This document shows positions 11,868-23,483 of a stretch of DNA of 64,000 nucleotides, in pieces (within the stretch, counting starts at the first letter, position 1; each line of letters starts with the position of its first letter). Source of the DNA: Hermatobates lingyangjiaoensis (Eukaryota > Arthropoda > Insecta > Hemiptera > Hermatobatidae); contig JAPFBL010000119.1 of assembly GCA_026182355.1 (NCBI GenBank), forward strand, positions 2,242,001-2,306,000, read 5' to 3'. The notes below the pieces were generated by a model that was not told the origin of the DNA, did no database searches, and was given only the letters and a program-made list of their open reading frames with translations. Position numbers and translations under genes: made by a program.

Positions 11868-12178
11868 ACAAAACTATAGTTTATCGGGACTCGGTCAGTT
11901 CTTCAGGTTCAAATTAAACTCTCATTGCCAACGTTTCGGTTTTTATTTAAAACATTTTTCATAGGCAGAAGTATAAATTTTGAAACAGAAAAACTAAGTA
12001 TTATATTACAAATTATTTTTCTTTGTAAAATAATTTGTAATGTAATACTTAGTTTTTCTGTTTCAAAATTTATACTTCTGCCTATGAAAAAGGTTTTAAA
12101 TAAAAACCGAAACGTTGGCAATGAGAGTTTAATTTGAACCTGAAGAACTGACAGAGTCCCGATAAACTATAGTTTTGT
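11868..12178. mobile_element. near-perfect 310-bp palindrome of a PLE end (family A)
   Basis: Two arms of about 150 bp (11868-12019 and 12026-12178) are inverted copies differing at only a few positions, with a 6-7 bp centre. Each arm reads outward through a hammerhead-like motif (11923-11970, -, and 12075-12123, +) and ends in or near (TA)n (11808-11850 and 12177-12190). The paired reading frames on both strands are mirror images of each other and not genes. Related fragments: 37680-37740, 40085-40140 and 62985-63080. Confidence 0.7.
12075..12123 (+). ncRNA. hammerhead-like motif, right arm of the family A palindrome
   Basis: Stem I UGCC/GGCA pairs on either side of the core, GGUUUU...AAAACC makes stem II, then GAAA, CGUU with self-complementary ACGU. 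The CUGANGA box is degenerate (UAUGAAA). The mirror copy is at 11923-11970 (-). Confidence 0.35.
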
Positions 12179-12190
12179 ATATATATATAA

Positions 12191-12394
12191 CGATTTCTCA
12201 TAAACACGTGAAATAACAATCAATGATCAAACCACAATAAGAAATGGGAAAACAAGACTAAGATCTTTCAACCGTAACAAGCGGTCTTCGTCAGAAAACC
12301 CAGTCAGTTAGGTTTTTGACTCTGACGAAGACCGCTTGTTACAGTTGAAAGATCTAAGTCTTGTTTTCGCATTTCTTATTGTGGTTTGATCATT

Positions 12395-12396
<2 letters not shown>
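12191..12396. repeat. family B ribozyme-like repeat, head-to-head palindrome
   Basis: The left arm begins with the terminal TAAACACGTGAAAT segment; arms meet near 12305. The right arm runs into (TA)n at 12397. It directly follows the family A palindrome, with only (TA)n between. Confidence 0.8.
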
Positions 12397-12439
<43 letters not shown>

Positions 12440-12443
<4 letters not shown>

Positions 12444-12560
12444 ATATATTTGTATAATAAACTGGCAGTAGATCTTCATCTAAGCATGTATTGTTGAATA
12501 GAAGAGCAGATTCTGCATTCACAATTTTTTCCAGTATTGCTCTTTTTCAGCTAAAGAACA
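12440..12560 (-). mobile_element. PLE N-terminal fragment
   Basis: Minus strand encodes ALLFNNTCLDEDLLPVY and then runs into the (TA)n array at 12397-12440. This is the same NTCL.EDLLP motif as at 9890 and 45410, so it is a PLE remnant. Upstream EKIVNAES matches the same family. Confidence 0.55.
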
Positions 12561-12639
12561 ATTGCTGAAAAAAAGATATGTATATGTGCTTTGATTGATT
12601 GCTTATTTATTTTAAAGTTTTTATCTTACATGGTATATC

Positions 12640-12850
12640 TCTTGGACAAGACAAGTGAAAGGGCAGCACTAGCAGTTAGGTGGTTTGGAAGTCAAGGTCA
12701 TGAAGACCTGGCAGGGCCAGGGAAGCAGGTAGCAAAGGGCACAAAGGCAAGAGGCTGGGAACATCCCTCTGCAGTCAACTCTCACATGCTATCCTTTGCT
12801 CTTAGGGTTCATTCACATGTAGAAATAACTGAATATCCTAAACTATAATA
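12640..12850 (+). other. GC-richer block, unknown
   Basis: Contains GACCTGGCAGGGCCAGGGAA inside AT-rich repeats. An 85-codon frame (12591-12848) crosses it but has no recognised domain. Could be a fragment of an unlisted repeat. Confidence 0.2.
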
Positions 12851-12943
12851 CAATAGAAATTCACTGTAGGTAGTGTCTTTATCAAAAATTAATTGCATAC
12901 ACTGAAAAGTGTTTAATTCAGATTAATATTTCCATCAATACTT

Positions 12944-13027
12944 ATGATCTTTGCCATGACTCTTGTGTCCCATGATCTTTGCCATGACTCTTGTGTCCCA
13001 TGATCTTTGCCATGACTCTTGTGTCCC
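12944..13027. repeat. 28-bp tandem repeat, 3 copies
   Basis: Three identical head-to-tail copies of a 28-bp unit containing TTTGCCATGACTCTTGTG. Contiguous with no spacers, so not a CRISPR. Confidence 0.9.
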
Positions 13028-13654
13028 GTTAGGTTACGAAATAGAATGCTATTTAGACCCTTTTCAAATAATATCACTAACTATAAAATATAAAACCTAA
13101 TATAGTTACTAGGTAATATTGATATAAAATCAGTGTAAATGAAGTCCTGCTGGTATACTATGTGGCCTGCTTTCCAACATAATGGCACAATTTTTTTACT
13201 GTTAAAGTATTTTTGCTGCTATTTATATCTAAAGAATTGAGTGATTTTGACTGAAAAGCAAAATACGAGTATGTATTATTAAGAAGTGTTGATTCCCTTC
13301 CATTTATCCCTTCTTGGTGAATTCTGCCGGCCCTTTTTAAAGGGAGCTAATGCTACTTATTTTAATGCATTTTCGTCAGTTTCCACGAAATTTGCAATGA
13401 CAGAAAACAATTACATTCCTTTTAGTATTTTAAATAACTTTTTTTTTAGAATGTTGTCATATTTGACAATCAAGTAAATCTCCGATATTACGTGCATTAT
13501 GGATTGATTATTATAAACTATTAAATGTTGTTTATGTCTGAATTAAAATAAATATATATGAAAAAAATAGTTTTACTAAATAGCACCATAGTTATATTGT
13601 AATTATATTCTTTCTCTGGAAAGACACATTCTAACCGAGTGAGTCATACCCTGT

Positions 13655-14085
13655 ACTATAATCAAAGAAGTAGGTTACATGCTATACAAGAATTAAAGAT
13701 GTAGAAACAAACTGTAGCAAAGTCGAAGATCTGGATACATACTATACTATTGAAAGAATAGACCATATGTACTGGCAGCATTGAATATCTAGGTGACATA
13801 CCATACAAGAAATAAAGAAATAGACCACATATTGTAATAAAATTAAATTTTTTTGCCACATTCTATGCAAGAACTAATGATTTGGATCACATATACTAGC
13901 AGAATTCAAGACCTTTGCCACATATTATGCAAGAATCAAAGAAGTAATCCAAATATATTGGGAGAATAAATGATATAAAACAAATACTATACAAGAATGA
14001 AGGAAGTAGATCATATACTATGGGAAAATCAAAGATCTAGATACATGTTATATAATATTAAAAACAGTAGACCACATAGTAACCG
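13655..14085. repeat. minisatellite, about 31-bp unit, about 14 diverged copies
   Basis: Units of the form CAAAGAAGTAGACCACAT...ACTATACAAGAAT alternate with a GATCTGGATACA variant, which suggests a two-unit (about 62-bp) period. Explains the short minus-strand frame here. Confidence 0.6.
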
Positions 14086-14089
14086 ACAC

Positions 14090-15895
14090 CAATAAAGTGT
14101 ATTTTCTATCTTAATGAATAGTTTTTCAACTTGCCAATATTATAATCATACAAAATATTTATCTTCAGCTCGACTACAGGCATGCTGATGCATTCTTTCA
14201 TATGAAGATAAATTAAATTTATATCTTTTACATGGAGCATATTAATAATTGATATAATTAAATACGTTTTTTTTATTTAATGGACTTGTGAATGGTGTAG
14301 CCTCTAAAGAATACCAATTTAAAAGGCTTTTCTAAGTTATGTTAAGTTTTTAATAATTTCTAATATTATTTTTATTGTGAAAGAAGTTTTTGTAAAACTT
14401 TGAGGAATGAATTCAATTTTATTACTCTTACTAATTGGAATACAGTAAATCTCAAAATTGAAATATATGGTTAGTTATAATAAATTATAATTTTATGTGT
14501 AAACTATCACCGTTTGGTTTAAAGACAATATTATATTACATTCAATTACCTTTTATATGAAATATACGGGCGTAAAAGATTGCGTTCAGGTCAAAATTTT
14601 GATATCAAGTTTTCATCGGAATGTACGCTTTGAGGTCCCAGGAGTCTCATAAAATAGGTTACGCGAATTGGTCTGTCTCTGTGAGTATGTGTGCAGAATA
14701 TCTCATAACCCAAAAGAGTTATAAACACTTAATTTCGTATGTAAGTTACTGTTCTGAGAGTAAAACACGCAACGGAAGCTTGTGGCAAATATTCTATTTC
14801 TTAGACAGTACTTCAACAAAAAAAAAAGTTTTTTTGATGATTTGTTAAAAATCTTAACAATTTCTATTAAAATTCCTGTGGTTCTGTATTGTTTATTGAT
14901 ATTAAATATGTGTTTCTGGAGTCTGTCGCAGAAATTAATGGTCATTAATGATCAAATATTGAAAATACTGTTATAGAATAAAAGAAATTTTAAAGAGGCC
15001 CATTTATTTAATACAGATATCAAACAAAAGTCACTAAAATATGAATAATAAATATTAACGTTTTTATGATTAATTCAACCATTAATTAATACTCAACCAA
15101 ATATTAATTCATGAATATGATTCCATGTCAATAAAGTTCACTTATATTTCGTTTGACCAACCGGTCATAATCAAAAAATCTAAACAAATTGATGAATAGG
15201 AAATATGTTATGTTTATATATTTAATTTACAAATACACATACATGTTAATCTACTATTTAATAGTTAAGTAATCATAATTTATTCGAGTTCATATTTATT
15301 ATGGCTTAAATGAAACCCTTGTTGATTCCATACCAGATTTTTTTTATTATGTTTTATGGTTTATCTAACTACGAAATGTCCTTAAAGAGTAGTTTGATAT
15401 GCTTCTCCAAAGATGTAGTTGTAAAGTGCAGGTTCTAGAACAGTATATTAACAAGACCAGTAACAAAACATAACTGTGTAACAACTAGTAAAATTATTAG
15501 TGCAAACGATAAAGACACCAAATGGTTGTAAAGAGGAAGGTAATTAGTTCTAAATAATATGCTAGAGTAGAGCAGTGTTAAGTTGAAAACACATCTTGGA
15601 TAAATAATAAAATGTAATAACAGAAGCTCTAAAATTCTCATTGTTATGGTTGAAACTTTTAAAAGAACTTAGATGAAACTATAACAATTGCATTGGAAGC
15701 TAACTCAGTTGTTATATACGCTATGATGAAATGCAATGAATGGAAACCTCTGAGAATTTTCATGTAACATAAAAACTTTATTTCAGAGGAATTCTACCTT
15801 TGCAACCTGGGTACGGCTAGAAAGCACTTAGAACATTTTTCTTATTTTACTGTAATTTATTGGATTACAAAGCCGCGTGTGTTTATTGTGACACA
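14090..15895. other. AT-rich intergenic DNA
   Basis: No gene, repeat family or RNA recognised. Short frames (75-80 codons at 14621-14945) overlap on both strands and look random. Confidence 0.5.
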
Positions 15896-15898
15896 AAG

Positions 15899-15933
<35 letters not shown>

Positions 15934-16024
15934 CAGTTAGCTTCAGCTACTCAAAGGGACTACTTCTGCCCTATGACGACGGGCAGAAGTGTGTGTTTTT
16001 ATCTGTTTTTTTCTTTCTTGTGTC

Positions 16025-16070
<46 letters not shown>

Positions 16071-16072
<2 letters not shown>

Positions 16073-16238
16073 AATGGGAAAAACAAGACTAAGGTCTTTC
16101 AACCGTAACCGTAACAAGCAAGATCTTTCAACCGTAACAAGCAACCGTCAAAAATCTTAGTCTTGTTTTCCCATTTCATATTGTGGTTTGATCATTGATT
16201 GTTATTTCACGTGTTTATGTGAAATCTTATTATATATA
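16071..16238. repeat. family B ribozyme-like repeat, rearranged pair
   Basis: The left arm has an internal duplication of TTTCAACCGTAACAAGC; the right arm has lost the CUGACGA part and keeps CTTAGTCTTG to the terminal CACGTGTTTATGTGAAATC. A (TA)n array of 43 bp precedes it (16028-16070). Confidence 0.65.
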
Positions 16239-16319
16239 TAAACAAACAAATTTTAACATTGTCCTCACGGACTTTTCATTTTATTCGAAGTATATATATT
16301 TGCCAACGTCTAAACCTCA

Positions 16320-16640
16320 GCAAGAAATCAGTAAAAGAAGTAAGAGTTTTAACCGTAACACTGGTGTTGGACTCGTGGTGGCTGTGGTTTCTCTATCAGG
16401 AAAGGGAAACTTCCTTGTGAGTCTCTGTGTGAGGAGAAGCATAGTCTTGGAAGGTTGGCTGCAGATCACCAAGAGGCAATCCTTTTCATTGGGAAAGTTC
16501 ATGAACTTGGCTGATGAACTTTAGAAATGGTACTCACTGTGGAAGTGAGCCCGGGTCCCGGGAAAGGGGCACTTCTCGATTAGGGGGGGGGGATATCCGA
16601 ATCCTCATGGATGCAATGGCAGTCCTTAAACAGATGGCTT
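16320..16640. other. GC-richer block with G run, unknown
   Basis: Contains the palindrome CCCGGGTCCCGGG-like (16550-16562) and a run of 9 G (about 16586). A 109-codon frame (16195-16524) has no recognised domain. Confidence 0.2.
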
Positions 16641-16764
16641 GAGTAGGAGTCAGCCAATTATGAAGATAGGTACAAAACCACAAGTACAATTCTCTGCACA
16701 TTTTATTTAGTTTATTATAAATTTTTTCCCCCTATATCCTTAAAAAAGAAGTTTGTCTTATTAT

Positions 16765-17700
16765 AGACTAGCAAACGTACCCGTCTTTGACGGAATCAAA
16801 AATTCTATTATACTTGGTATTCCAAAATATCAATTATAGTATTATACTAATACTACAATTAGAAGTTATAGAATAGTAGAAAATACCATTATTAGTACAG
16901 TGCTAAAAAAAAGCCTCTGTATACAAAGATTAGATTTTAAGTTAGACATACACAAATCTACAATCAATGTTTCAGCTTTATTGTCTTATGGTAGCAATAT
17001 TTTGTGGACAAACCGACAGACAGAAATTATTCTAAGGGTACATGTGGCTACTCTGAAGTATGAAACGTAAAGAAAACTTGAAATGAGTTAGTTCTAATTA
17101 ACGTGCTCCCAGTCAAAAGCTAGCACGCAAGCCACTGGGCTACTCTGGTTCCATACCTTACTTTATTACCAGTGTTTATATTACGCAAATATTAAATTAA
17201 AAAAAAATATTTTTGTTGTGTTTATTTATAATACATTTGCACTACTGTCATCGGCGAGCAAGCAAGCTATTGGCAACCCTGGCTAGATCACTTTACTTTA
17301 TTACCATCTTTTATATTATCCACATTTTAAATTCAAAAAAATATTTGTTTGTTACATTTATTTATAATACATTTGCACTACTGTCATCGGCGATCACGCA
17401 AGCCACTGGGCTACTCTGGTCCCATACCTTACATTATTACCAGTGTATTTATTAAGCAAATATTAAATTAAAAAAAAGTTGACAGTTATATATAATACAT
17501 AGCAAACGTACCCGTCTTTGACGGAATCAGAAGTTCCTGTTTTGGTTTATTGCCGTGTGCCTATTGCCTTTCGGCTATACCACGGAGGAATCAGAAGTTC
17601 CGTCATTTTTGGTATTTCAAAATGTCATTAGAAATTATAGAATAGTAGAAAATACCATTATTACTACAGTGTTAAACAAATGCCTCCAGCTTATACACTA
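16765..17700 (-). repeat. interspersed repeat with tRNA-like head, locally tandem
   Basis: Units begin on the minus strand with AGAGTAGCCCAGTGGCTTGC (A-box-like). Head copies at about 17165, 17280 and 17430 are spaced about 115-150 bp. The distal end carries CGTCAAAGACGGGTACGTTT (16780 and 17510). A related body lies at 18480-18920 and a head at 63945-64000, cut by the window end. Confidence 0.5.
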
Positions 17701-18479
17701 CATTAGCTGTCTGTCCTTCAGGTTCATGGTAGAAGAAAGAGTTGAAACCTCTGACCGTTGAGCATGTAAACTACATTTGACCATGTGAGAAAAACTTGGT
17801 TTTCCTACCTTGTATTCCTGCGTTAGATGAAGTCTCCCTTTGCGACTTAGTTAACGTCATTGCGAAATAGACTCTGACCGGACTTTGCAATCATTTCAAC
17901 GTAAACAGACAGTGGCTCGGAATCAATGGTATGTGAAGTATACACACAGACTCCCCAATACCACATCCAGTCATTATGTCCGCCTCTATGGCATATCTGT
18001 GTAGAGCACGAACTCAGAGTCGTGTCCCGTTGCACAGTTTTGGGGCACTCATGTTTCGTAACATGAAATTTGTTACTGCTACTAAATTGTAGCATGATTG
18101 GTGCTCTACTTTAAGTTTTTACTCATGAGCAGGCAGTCCAGGAGAAATAAATTCAGAGTCAAGAAATTCAATTAGATAATGAACTGCTTCTTCGTCACTA
18201 ATCCAATCTCTTTACTGACTTGTAAGTTCTTTCCTCGGCTTCATATAGCGTAAGAACTTGTTTGTTGATTTTTCCTCCCTGTTCATATTAAGAGTTGAGA
18301 ATTGCTCGTTTACACAACATTTATTCTCAATAGATAGTACATCCTTAACTCTGTGAAACACCATTTCAATGATGTCAAATACGCAATATATTCATATGCT
18401 CAATTGAAATTAAAATCAACTAACAATACCTACTTGCCACACTTGTGTATTTTCAAAACAAACTTGTCTGTGAAGTTAG

Positions 18480-18920
18480 GAAAATACAGCTAAAAGCCCC
18501 ATAACTTCGCTTCTGTACTGAATTAATAATCTATTTAGAGCCCATATTTTAAGTTAGGCACACACAAATCCAGTGTCAATGTTTCAGCTCGCTATGTCTT
18601 ATGGTGGCTGAGTTTACTTGTGACAAACATTTTTGCGTTAAACGTCCATAACTTCACTTCTACGTTGAATTTCCAATCAATTCATAGCCTATATTTTAAG
18701 TTAGACCTACACAAATATACTGTAAAAGTTTCAGCTTTATATGTCTTATGGTAGCTGAGTTTACCTGTGACAAAGTTTTGCGGACAAACCGACAAACCGA
18801 CAAACCGACAAACCGACAAACCGACAAACCGACAAACCGACAAACCGACAAACCGACAGAAATTTTTCTAAGGGTGGATTCGGTTTCTCCAATGTATGAA
18901 ACGTAAAGAAAACATGAAAT
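18480..18920. repeat. interspersed repeat body with 8-bp tandem array
   Basis: Two related blocks (TATTTTAAGTTAGRC type, 18545 and 18685) precede GACAAACC repeated 9 times (18783-18854), then AGAAATTTTTCTAAGGGT as at 17020. The array expands a single GACAAACC found in the copy at 16.97 kb. Confidence 0.6.
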
Positions 18921-19860
18921 GAGTCAGTTCTAAGCAATGTACAGACAAAATCATTATTTTATTTATAAAGATGTAAAAAGTGAGATAATATAATTTTGTG
19001 TAAAAATGTAATACATGATAAAAAAAAATAAATTTGTCCCTAATCTTTTAAAAATTATATTCTTTACTATAATTAAAACAAACAAATGAAGTAAATATAC
19101 AGAAAAATTATTTATCAAAAAATAAATTTTATTTTTAAAATTTCCTGGGAAATTCAACAAAAGAGTGGGATTAAACGAAGCCTTTTTGACGTAAAAATAA
19201 TTGTTTTATCGTTCAAAAAAATACTTTAATAGGATTATATATAAGCCTCGATTAGTTGTAAATCATTTGTATGTAGGTGTCGTGGAGAACAGATAAAAAG
19301 AAACGTTCTTCATTTCACTGGATTTTAGTAGCAATATAAAAATTATATTTTACCTATTTTTTATTTATTTTTGTATTGTTTAATAAACTTTGAATTACAT
19401 AACTCGTTAGATATATTTTTGTCAAATAAGTTATATTCAATAAGTAGTAATAGTGTTTTTTGAAGACGACATGCATAGCAAACATGATAAAGATAAAATG
19501 ACACAAGTAAGAAAATATTAAAATGTTGCAGAAAATCGATTCCTATCCCTTGTAGAATAGTGAATAAAAAGCAATAACAAAGAAATGGAAAACAGAGGGA
19601 TGAGTAAATGATTTGATTTTTAACTTTTTTTCATCCTAATAAACAGAACGAAGGTTTAAGGTTTAAAAAATATTTTTTCATTTAATGTTATGATTGATAA
19701 TAAGGAATAAAACAGTAAAACAATCGAATAGTTAAGTTTTGTTCACCACAGGGTCTCAGAAAAACAATGACAAATTCTGCTGGAAAAATTTACTTGAAAT
19801 ATTCTCAAAAAAGAAAATCAAAGATGATTTTGGCATTAAAGTTTTAAATATATATATAAA

Positions 19861-20135
19861 TATATATATAAATATATATACGAGTAAACTAAAGGTGCAC
19901 AGTAAATGGAAAAAGAAACTTACAATCTCTAAATTTCCGTTTAACCGTCATCAGGAGGAAAGAGATAGGGACACCAAGCGCACTTGCGAAGCGACGGTTG
20001 GGTCTAACCCGTAAACTGGACACTTCCATCATCAGGAGGAAAGAGACAGGGACACCAAGCGCACTTGCGAAGCGACGGTTGGGTCTAACCCGTAAACTAG
20101 ATACTGTAAGTGTGTTTTTCTATTTACTGTGTACC
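19861..20135 (-). mobile_element. family F PLE end with internal tandem duplication
   Basis: Hammerhead-like motif at 19925-19962 (-), with CUGAUGA exact. The block from CATCAGGAGGAAAGAGA to CGTAAACT is present twice in tandem (about 19949-20017 and 20032-20100), including the GCGCACTTGCGAAGCGACGG segment. (TA)-rich DNA lies at the left edge. Confidence 0.5.
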
Positions 20136-20280
20136 TATAGTTTACTTTGACACCTTTGTTGTCCTTTGTGGATTGTTTTCTTGATGATATGATATATATA
20201 TATGTACTATAATTACATACAACTTTATACATATAAATACATCTTTTATGTCTACAAACGTTGGGATTCATATTCTGACC

Positions 20281-20344
20281 ACACCTCTTCCGTTTCTGAG
20301 GATGACAGTCAAAAGGGTCGAAATATTGAAATAAGTTTTGGTGT
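20281..20344 (+). ncRNA. hammerhead-like motif, family H
   Basis: CUGAGGA, U, GAC...GUC hairpin, GAAA, UAUU with self-complementary AUAU, and an outer stem I ACACC/GGUGU. The inner stem I is weak. A diverged relative is at 38600-38650 (-). Confidence 0.4.
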
Positions 20345-20756
20345 TATTTTCCAACCATCTCTTTTTAGGTTATATATATGTACATAAAATATAAATTATG
20401 TCTTCATTTAAAAGATAAGAACTTGTAATCTTTTATTGTGTTCAAGTTTTCTTATCGGGTATATTTTTTTTTTTCTTTTGGAGTAGTTACTGAATAATAC
20501 TCAAGCTTTATAGTGATGCATAAAGTAAAATATACATGTAATTAGTTTTCACGGATCGCCTGCTTAAAGGACTTAGTAACTGTATCATTTAAGATTGGTA
20601 CTGGAAACTCTTAACTTTTAATATCAGCAGTGGTCAAATATTGCATTTCATTGACACAAACGATTGTTTCAGCTTCATGTATGTTTTTTTTTTCGTTTGC
20701 TTCATTTCTGATAGATTTGCCTGTATCATTATTACCTTAATTCATTCTTAGTTTAG

Positions 20757-20990
20757 AGATGAGGTTAGCTCAGTGACAACGTGCTCGTCTCAGGTCGATC
20801 TGGGTTCAATACCCAACTCTGGCCTTCGACTTATTCACGTGGGAGATGAATAAATCTGATCACGTCTCTTGAAGAGGACGTTAAGCAGTCGGTCTCGAGC
20901 CTCCACGATTTAGAGTACACGTTAAAAATGTCTATTCTAAATACCCTTGATATAGGTGAAATTTGGGACTCCTAATGTAGAATGTTCATT
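20757..20990 (+). mobile_element. tRNA-derived SINE, same family as at 3.4 kb
   Basis: A box GGTTAGCTCAGTGACAACG, B box GGGTTCAATACCC, then GTGGGAGATGAATAAATC and GAAGAGGACGTTAAGCAGTC. Not a functional tRNA gene: there is no cloverleaf 3' half and the body continues as SINE. Confidence 0.8.
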
Positions 20991-21774
20991 GTGTGATATC
21001 TAAAAAGGCCAATGTTGGGACAATGTGTGTTCTCTTGTGAGACTGCCGCTACAACTTAACGTAGTGTTAGTAATTCACCAGATAGATAAAGTTTTATGCT
21101 GCATTTTCTTTGACTAGAAATAACTTTCGATGTTTATCTTTCATTCGTGTTCCTTTCTATTTTTAAAGTTTCTATATAGACCCTTATTTATCTATTTAAT
21201 AAATAAAAAAGGAAATTGTAGCTTAATTCAAAAGAAAAAACAAATTGAACTTAAAACTAATACTGCAGCAAAGTTAAACTTAAACGAGTGTCAAGGGGAT
21301 AAACTCTAGTTTACTTGTTCATGAAGTTTTTTTCAGGTTTGTACATTTAAAAGGATTATTTACTTTCCGCTCTTTTTTCAAAACTCAATTAATATGATAA
21401 TACTAAACATGATTTTAATTTGTTTTTAAGTGCCTTAAATTCATTAGAATGAAGAATAGTTTTTTTTGCCAATGTCATTATAAAAGTAATTAACATCACA
21501 ATCGAAGTAATCGAAATAACTGTCCCTAAATTCCGAATTAAAAAAAAAAAAATTTATAATTAAATCAAAATTGACAAAGAGGAATTTCGTAATATAGGGA
21601 GAAAAAAATCATTATTGCTAATTTCCTGGGGAACACTTATTATACAATTAAACATCCTGATTGCACTGGTATGCTTCTTTTTTTTTCTAGAGGGCTGAGG
21701 AACTGATAAAATCCGCCCTCTGTGTTGATTCCTCCAGGGAATATTACATTCTCTCAAAGAAGATTGATTCTACA

Positions 21775-21862
21775 ATGGAGTCCTAAATTGTGCTTAACTC
21801 AAGTGAATTTAGAGAGTAGAGATCTTTGACATCGTACAGGCTCGGGACCAATTGTTTCAACA
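21775..21862 (-). mobile_element. short SINE body fragment
   Basis: TTTGACATCGTACAGGCTCG followed by GGACCAATTG on the plus strand is the complement of the SINE body. Similar short pieces: 56355-56440 and 58650-58810. Confidence 0.45.
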
Positions 21863-22004
21863 AGGAAATATCGAATATCTTTAGAATTTTAGGTATGAAG
21901 TCTAACCTCAGTCTTAGTTTTCGAATCTTTGCCTGAGTTTGCCCATCTTTGTTCAGTACTTTTTTTACCTGTCTAATTCATATATGTAAGTTATGGGTTT
22001 GTCC

Positions 22005-22358
22005 TTTCCTCACGTTAGGTTGAAGGTTTTCCTAGGTAGGGTAATGTACCTCTGGGTCCCGGCGTGATGTTGAGGTCTTCATGGCTTGCCTCCACTAGGG
22101 CCACCTTGTGCGTATCCTGGAAACTATATCTATTCCAAACTCGGCTTGAGATCTAGTATTTACGGGATGCACTCGAAAGAGCTATCACGTAAAAAGATAT
22201 CGGCCTGGTTTGTCGTAATCTGTCGCTATGACCGAAGAAGCCCAGGTGTGCATCATTATACCAAAACTGGTTTGGGTCAGAGTGGGTATCGAAGACCACC
22301 AAACTACCCAAGTTTAGAGGTGAGTACGTTAACCACTGAGCTAACCTGCCCCCACTGG
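22005..22358 (-). mobile_element. tRNA-derived SINE with a different body
   Basis: Minus-strand head GCAGGTTAGCTCAGTGGTTA and a B-box-like CTTCGATACCC match the SINE above. The body (22005-22280; ACCTGGGCTTCTTCGGTC) is unrelated to the other copies, so a second subfamily or a chimera. The 95-codon frame on the plus strand here is spurious. Confidence 0.6.
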
Positions 22359-23217
22359 GTATGCTTAGTTTAGTATATCTACTGGTAAGTATATATCAAG
22401 TTAACCGAAAGGTTAGTGGTTTATGCTCATGTAAAGTGGGTACATTAATTTCAAATAGGACACTTCGTCGAAATGTTTTGTTTTCTTGAGGCGATTCACT
22501 AGCCAAATAATTCTTATTATTTTCAAAACAGTATAAAGAATATATCAAATTTTTGTACAGCTTTGAAGCTTAAAATTATTTTAATCACTGCAAACATATC
22601 TAAAAGAACCTACTTAATAGAAATAATTAGTTCAATTTTTTCTTTTAATTACCACAGAAATATTTATTAAAAATATTTTTAATCCAATTAAAAATATTTC
22701 TAATTCAAACAAGACTATGTTGTACTATGTTGTTATTGTATAACATGGAAATAATGAATGCTATACAATTTGGAATATATTGAATTGAAAAATAAAATAA
22801 ATAAAGTACACTTACTTATTATAATATTGAAAACCGTACTGAAATTAAAATTTCCTAATATTTTTTCATCTTATAATTAAATCATGTTTTGAAAAACCGG
22901 AAGATATTTTTATAATTTAAATTAATAAGCTGGTTTATGTTTTTAAAGAAGTAAAAATAATTTTATTTTACTGATATTTTAAAAACAATCTTTACTAAAA
23001 GAAAACCCAAAAGTTACTTAACGACAAAATGTAGTTAATTTTGAAAAAGGCAATTAAAGAATAAAAGCATAGATCTTAAAATCATCTGGCTTTTGAACCT
23101 TTTTTTTTGTAATCATCTTTTGTACACTCTGTTTTACTTGAAAAGACTTAAAGAATAGGAGGCTGTCATTTTTCATTAAGAAATGACTCTACTGTAAGTT
23201 GAATTATTTCAACACAC

Positions 23218-23483
23218 TAAGCAACCACTTCTGATGGAATGTTTGACGGTCATCTGTTCACAAACTTAACTCTTGAATCTGACATTTCGAAAATGTATGT
23301 TTTTATTTTCAAGACTTATTAAGAGTGTAGGAGTTATATCAGTAGGTTTGAACTTCTAACCAATACAACTTCTATACTATTTGTAAGTCTTGAAACTGAA
23401 AAAATAAATTTTCGAAAGTCAGATTTAAGAGTTGAGTTTCTGAACAGATAATCTTAAAAAATTCCATCAATAGTGGTTGCTTA
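23218..23483. mobile_element. 266-bp fold-back MITE-like element
   Basis: Inverted arms of about 100 bp (23218-23320 and 23385-23483) with ends TAAGCAACCAC and GTGGTTGCTTA. The arms are roughly 80% matched. No coding sequence. TA or TAA could be the target duplication, so mariner-type or PIF/Harbinger-type origin is possible. Confidence 0.6.

Noticed and set aside
11909..12137. Two 70-codon frames with almost the same protein on opposite strands
   Set aside because: They are mirror images created by the family A palindrome; non-coding PLE end sequence.
12944..13027. Regular short repeats (28 bp x3; also 8 bp x9 at 18783) as CRISPR
   Set aside because: Units are contiguous with no spacers and the context is eukaryotic.
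15879..16160. Frames with long YIYIYI runs (also 39949, 41134, 61976)
   Set aside because: The translation is of (TA)n microsatellites joined to repeat sequence; no independent coding signal.
20757..20830. tRNA gene at the SINE head (also 3690-3764, 22285-22358)
   Set aside because: A and B boxes are present but no complete cloverleaf follows; the sequence continues into a shared SINE body.
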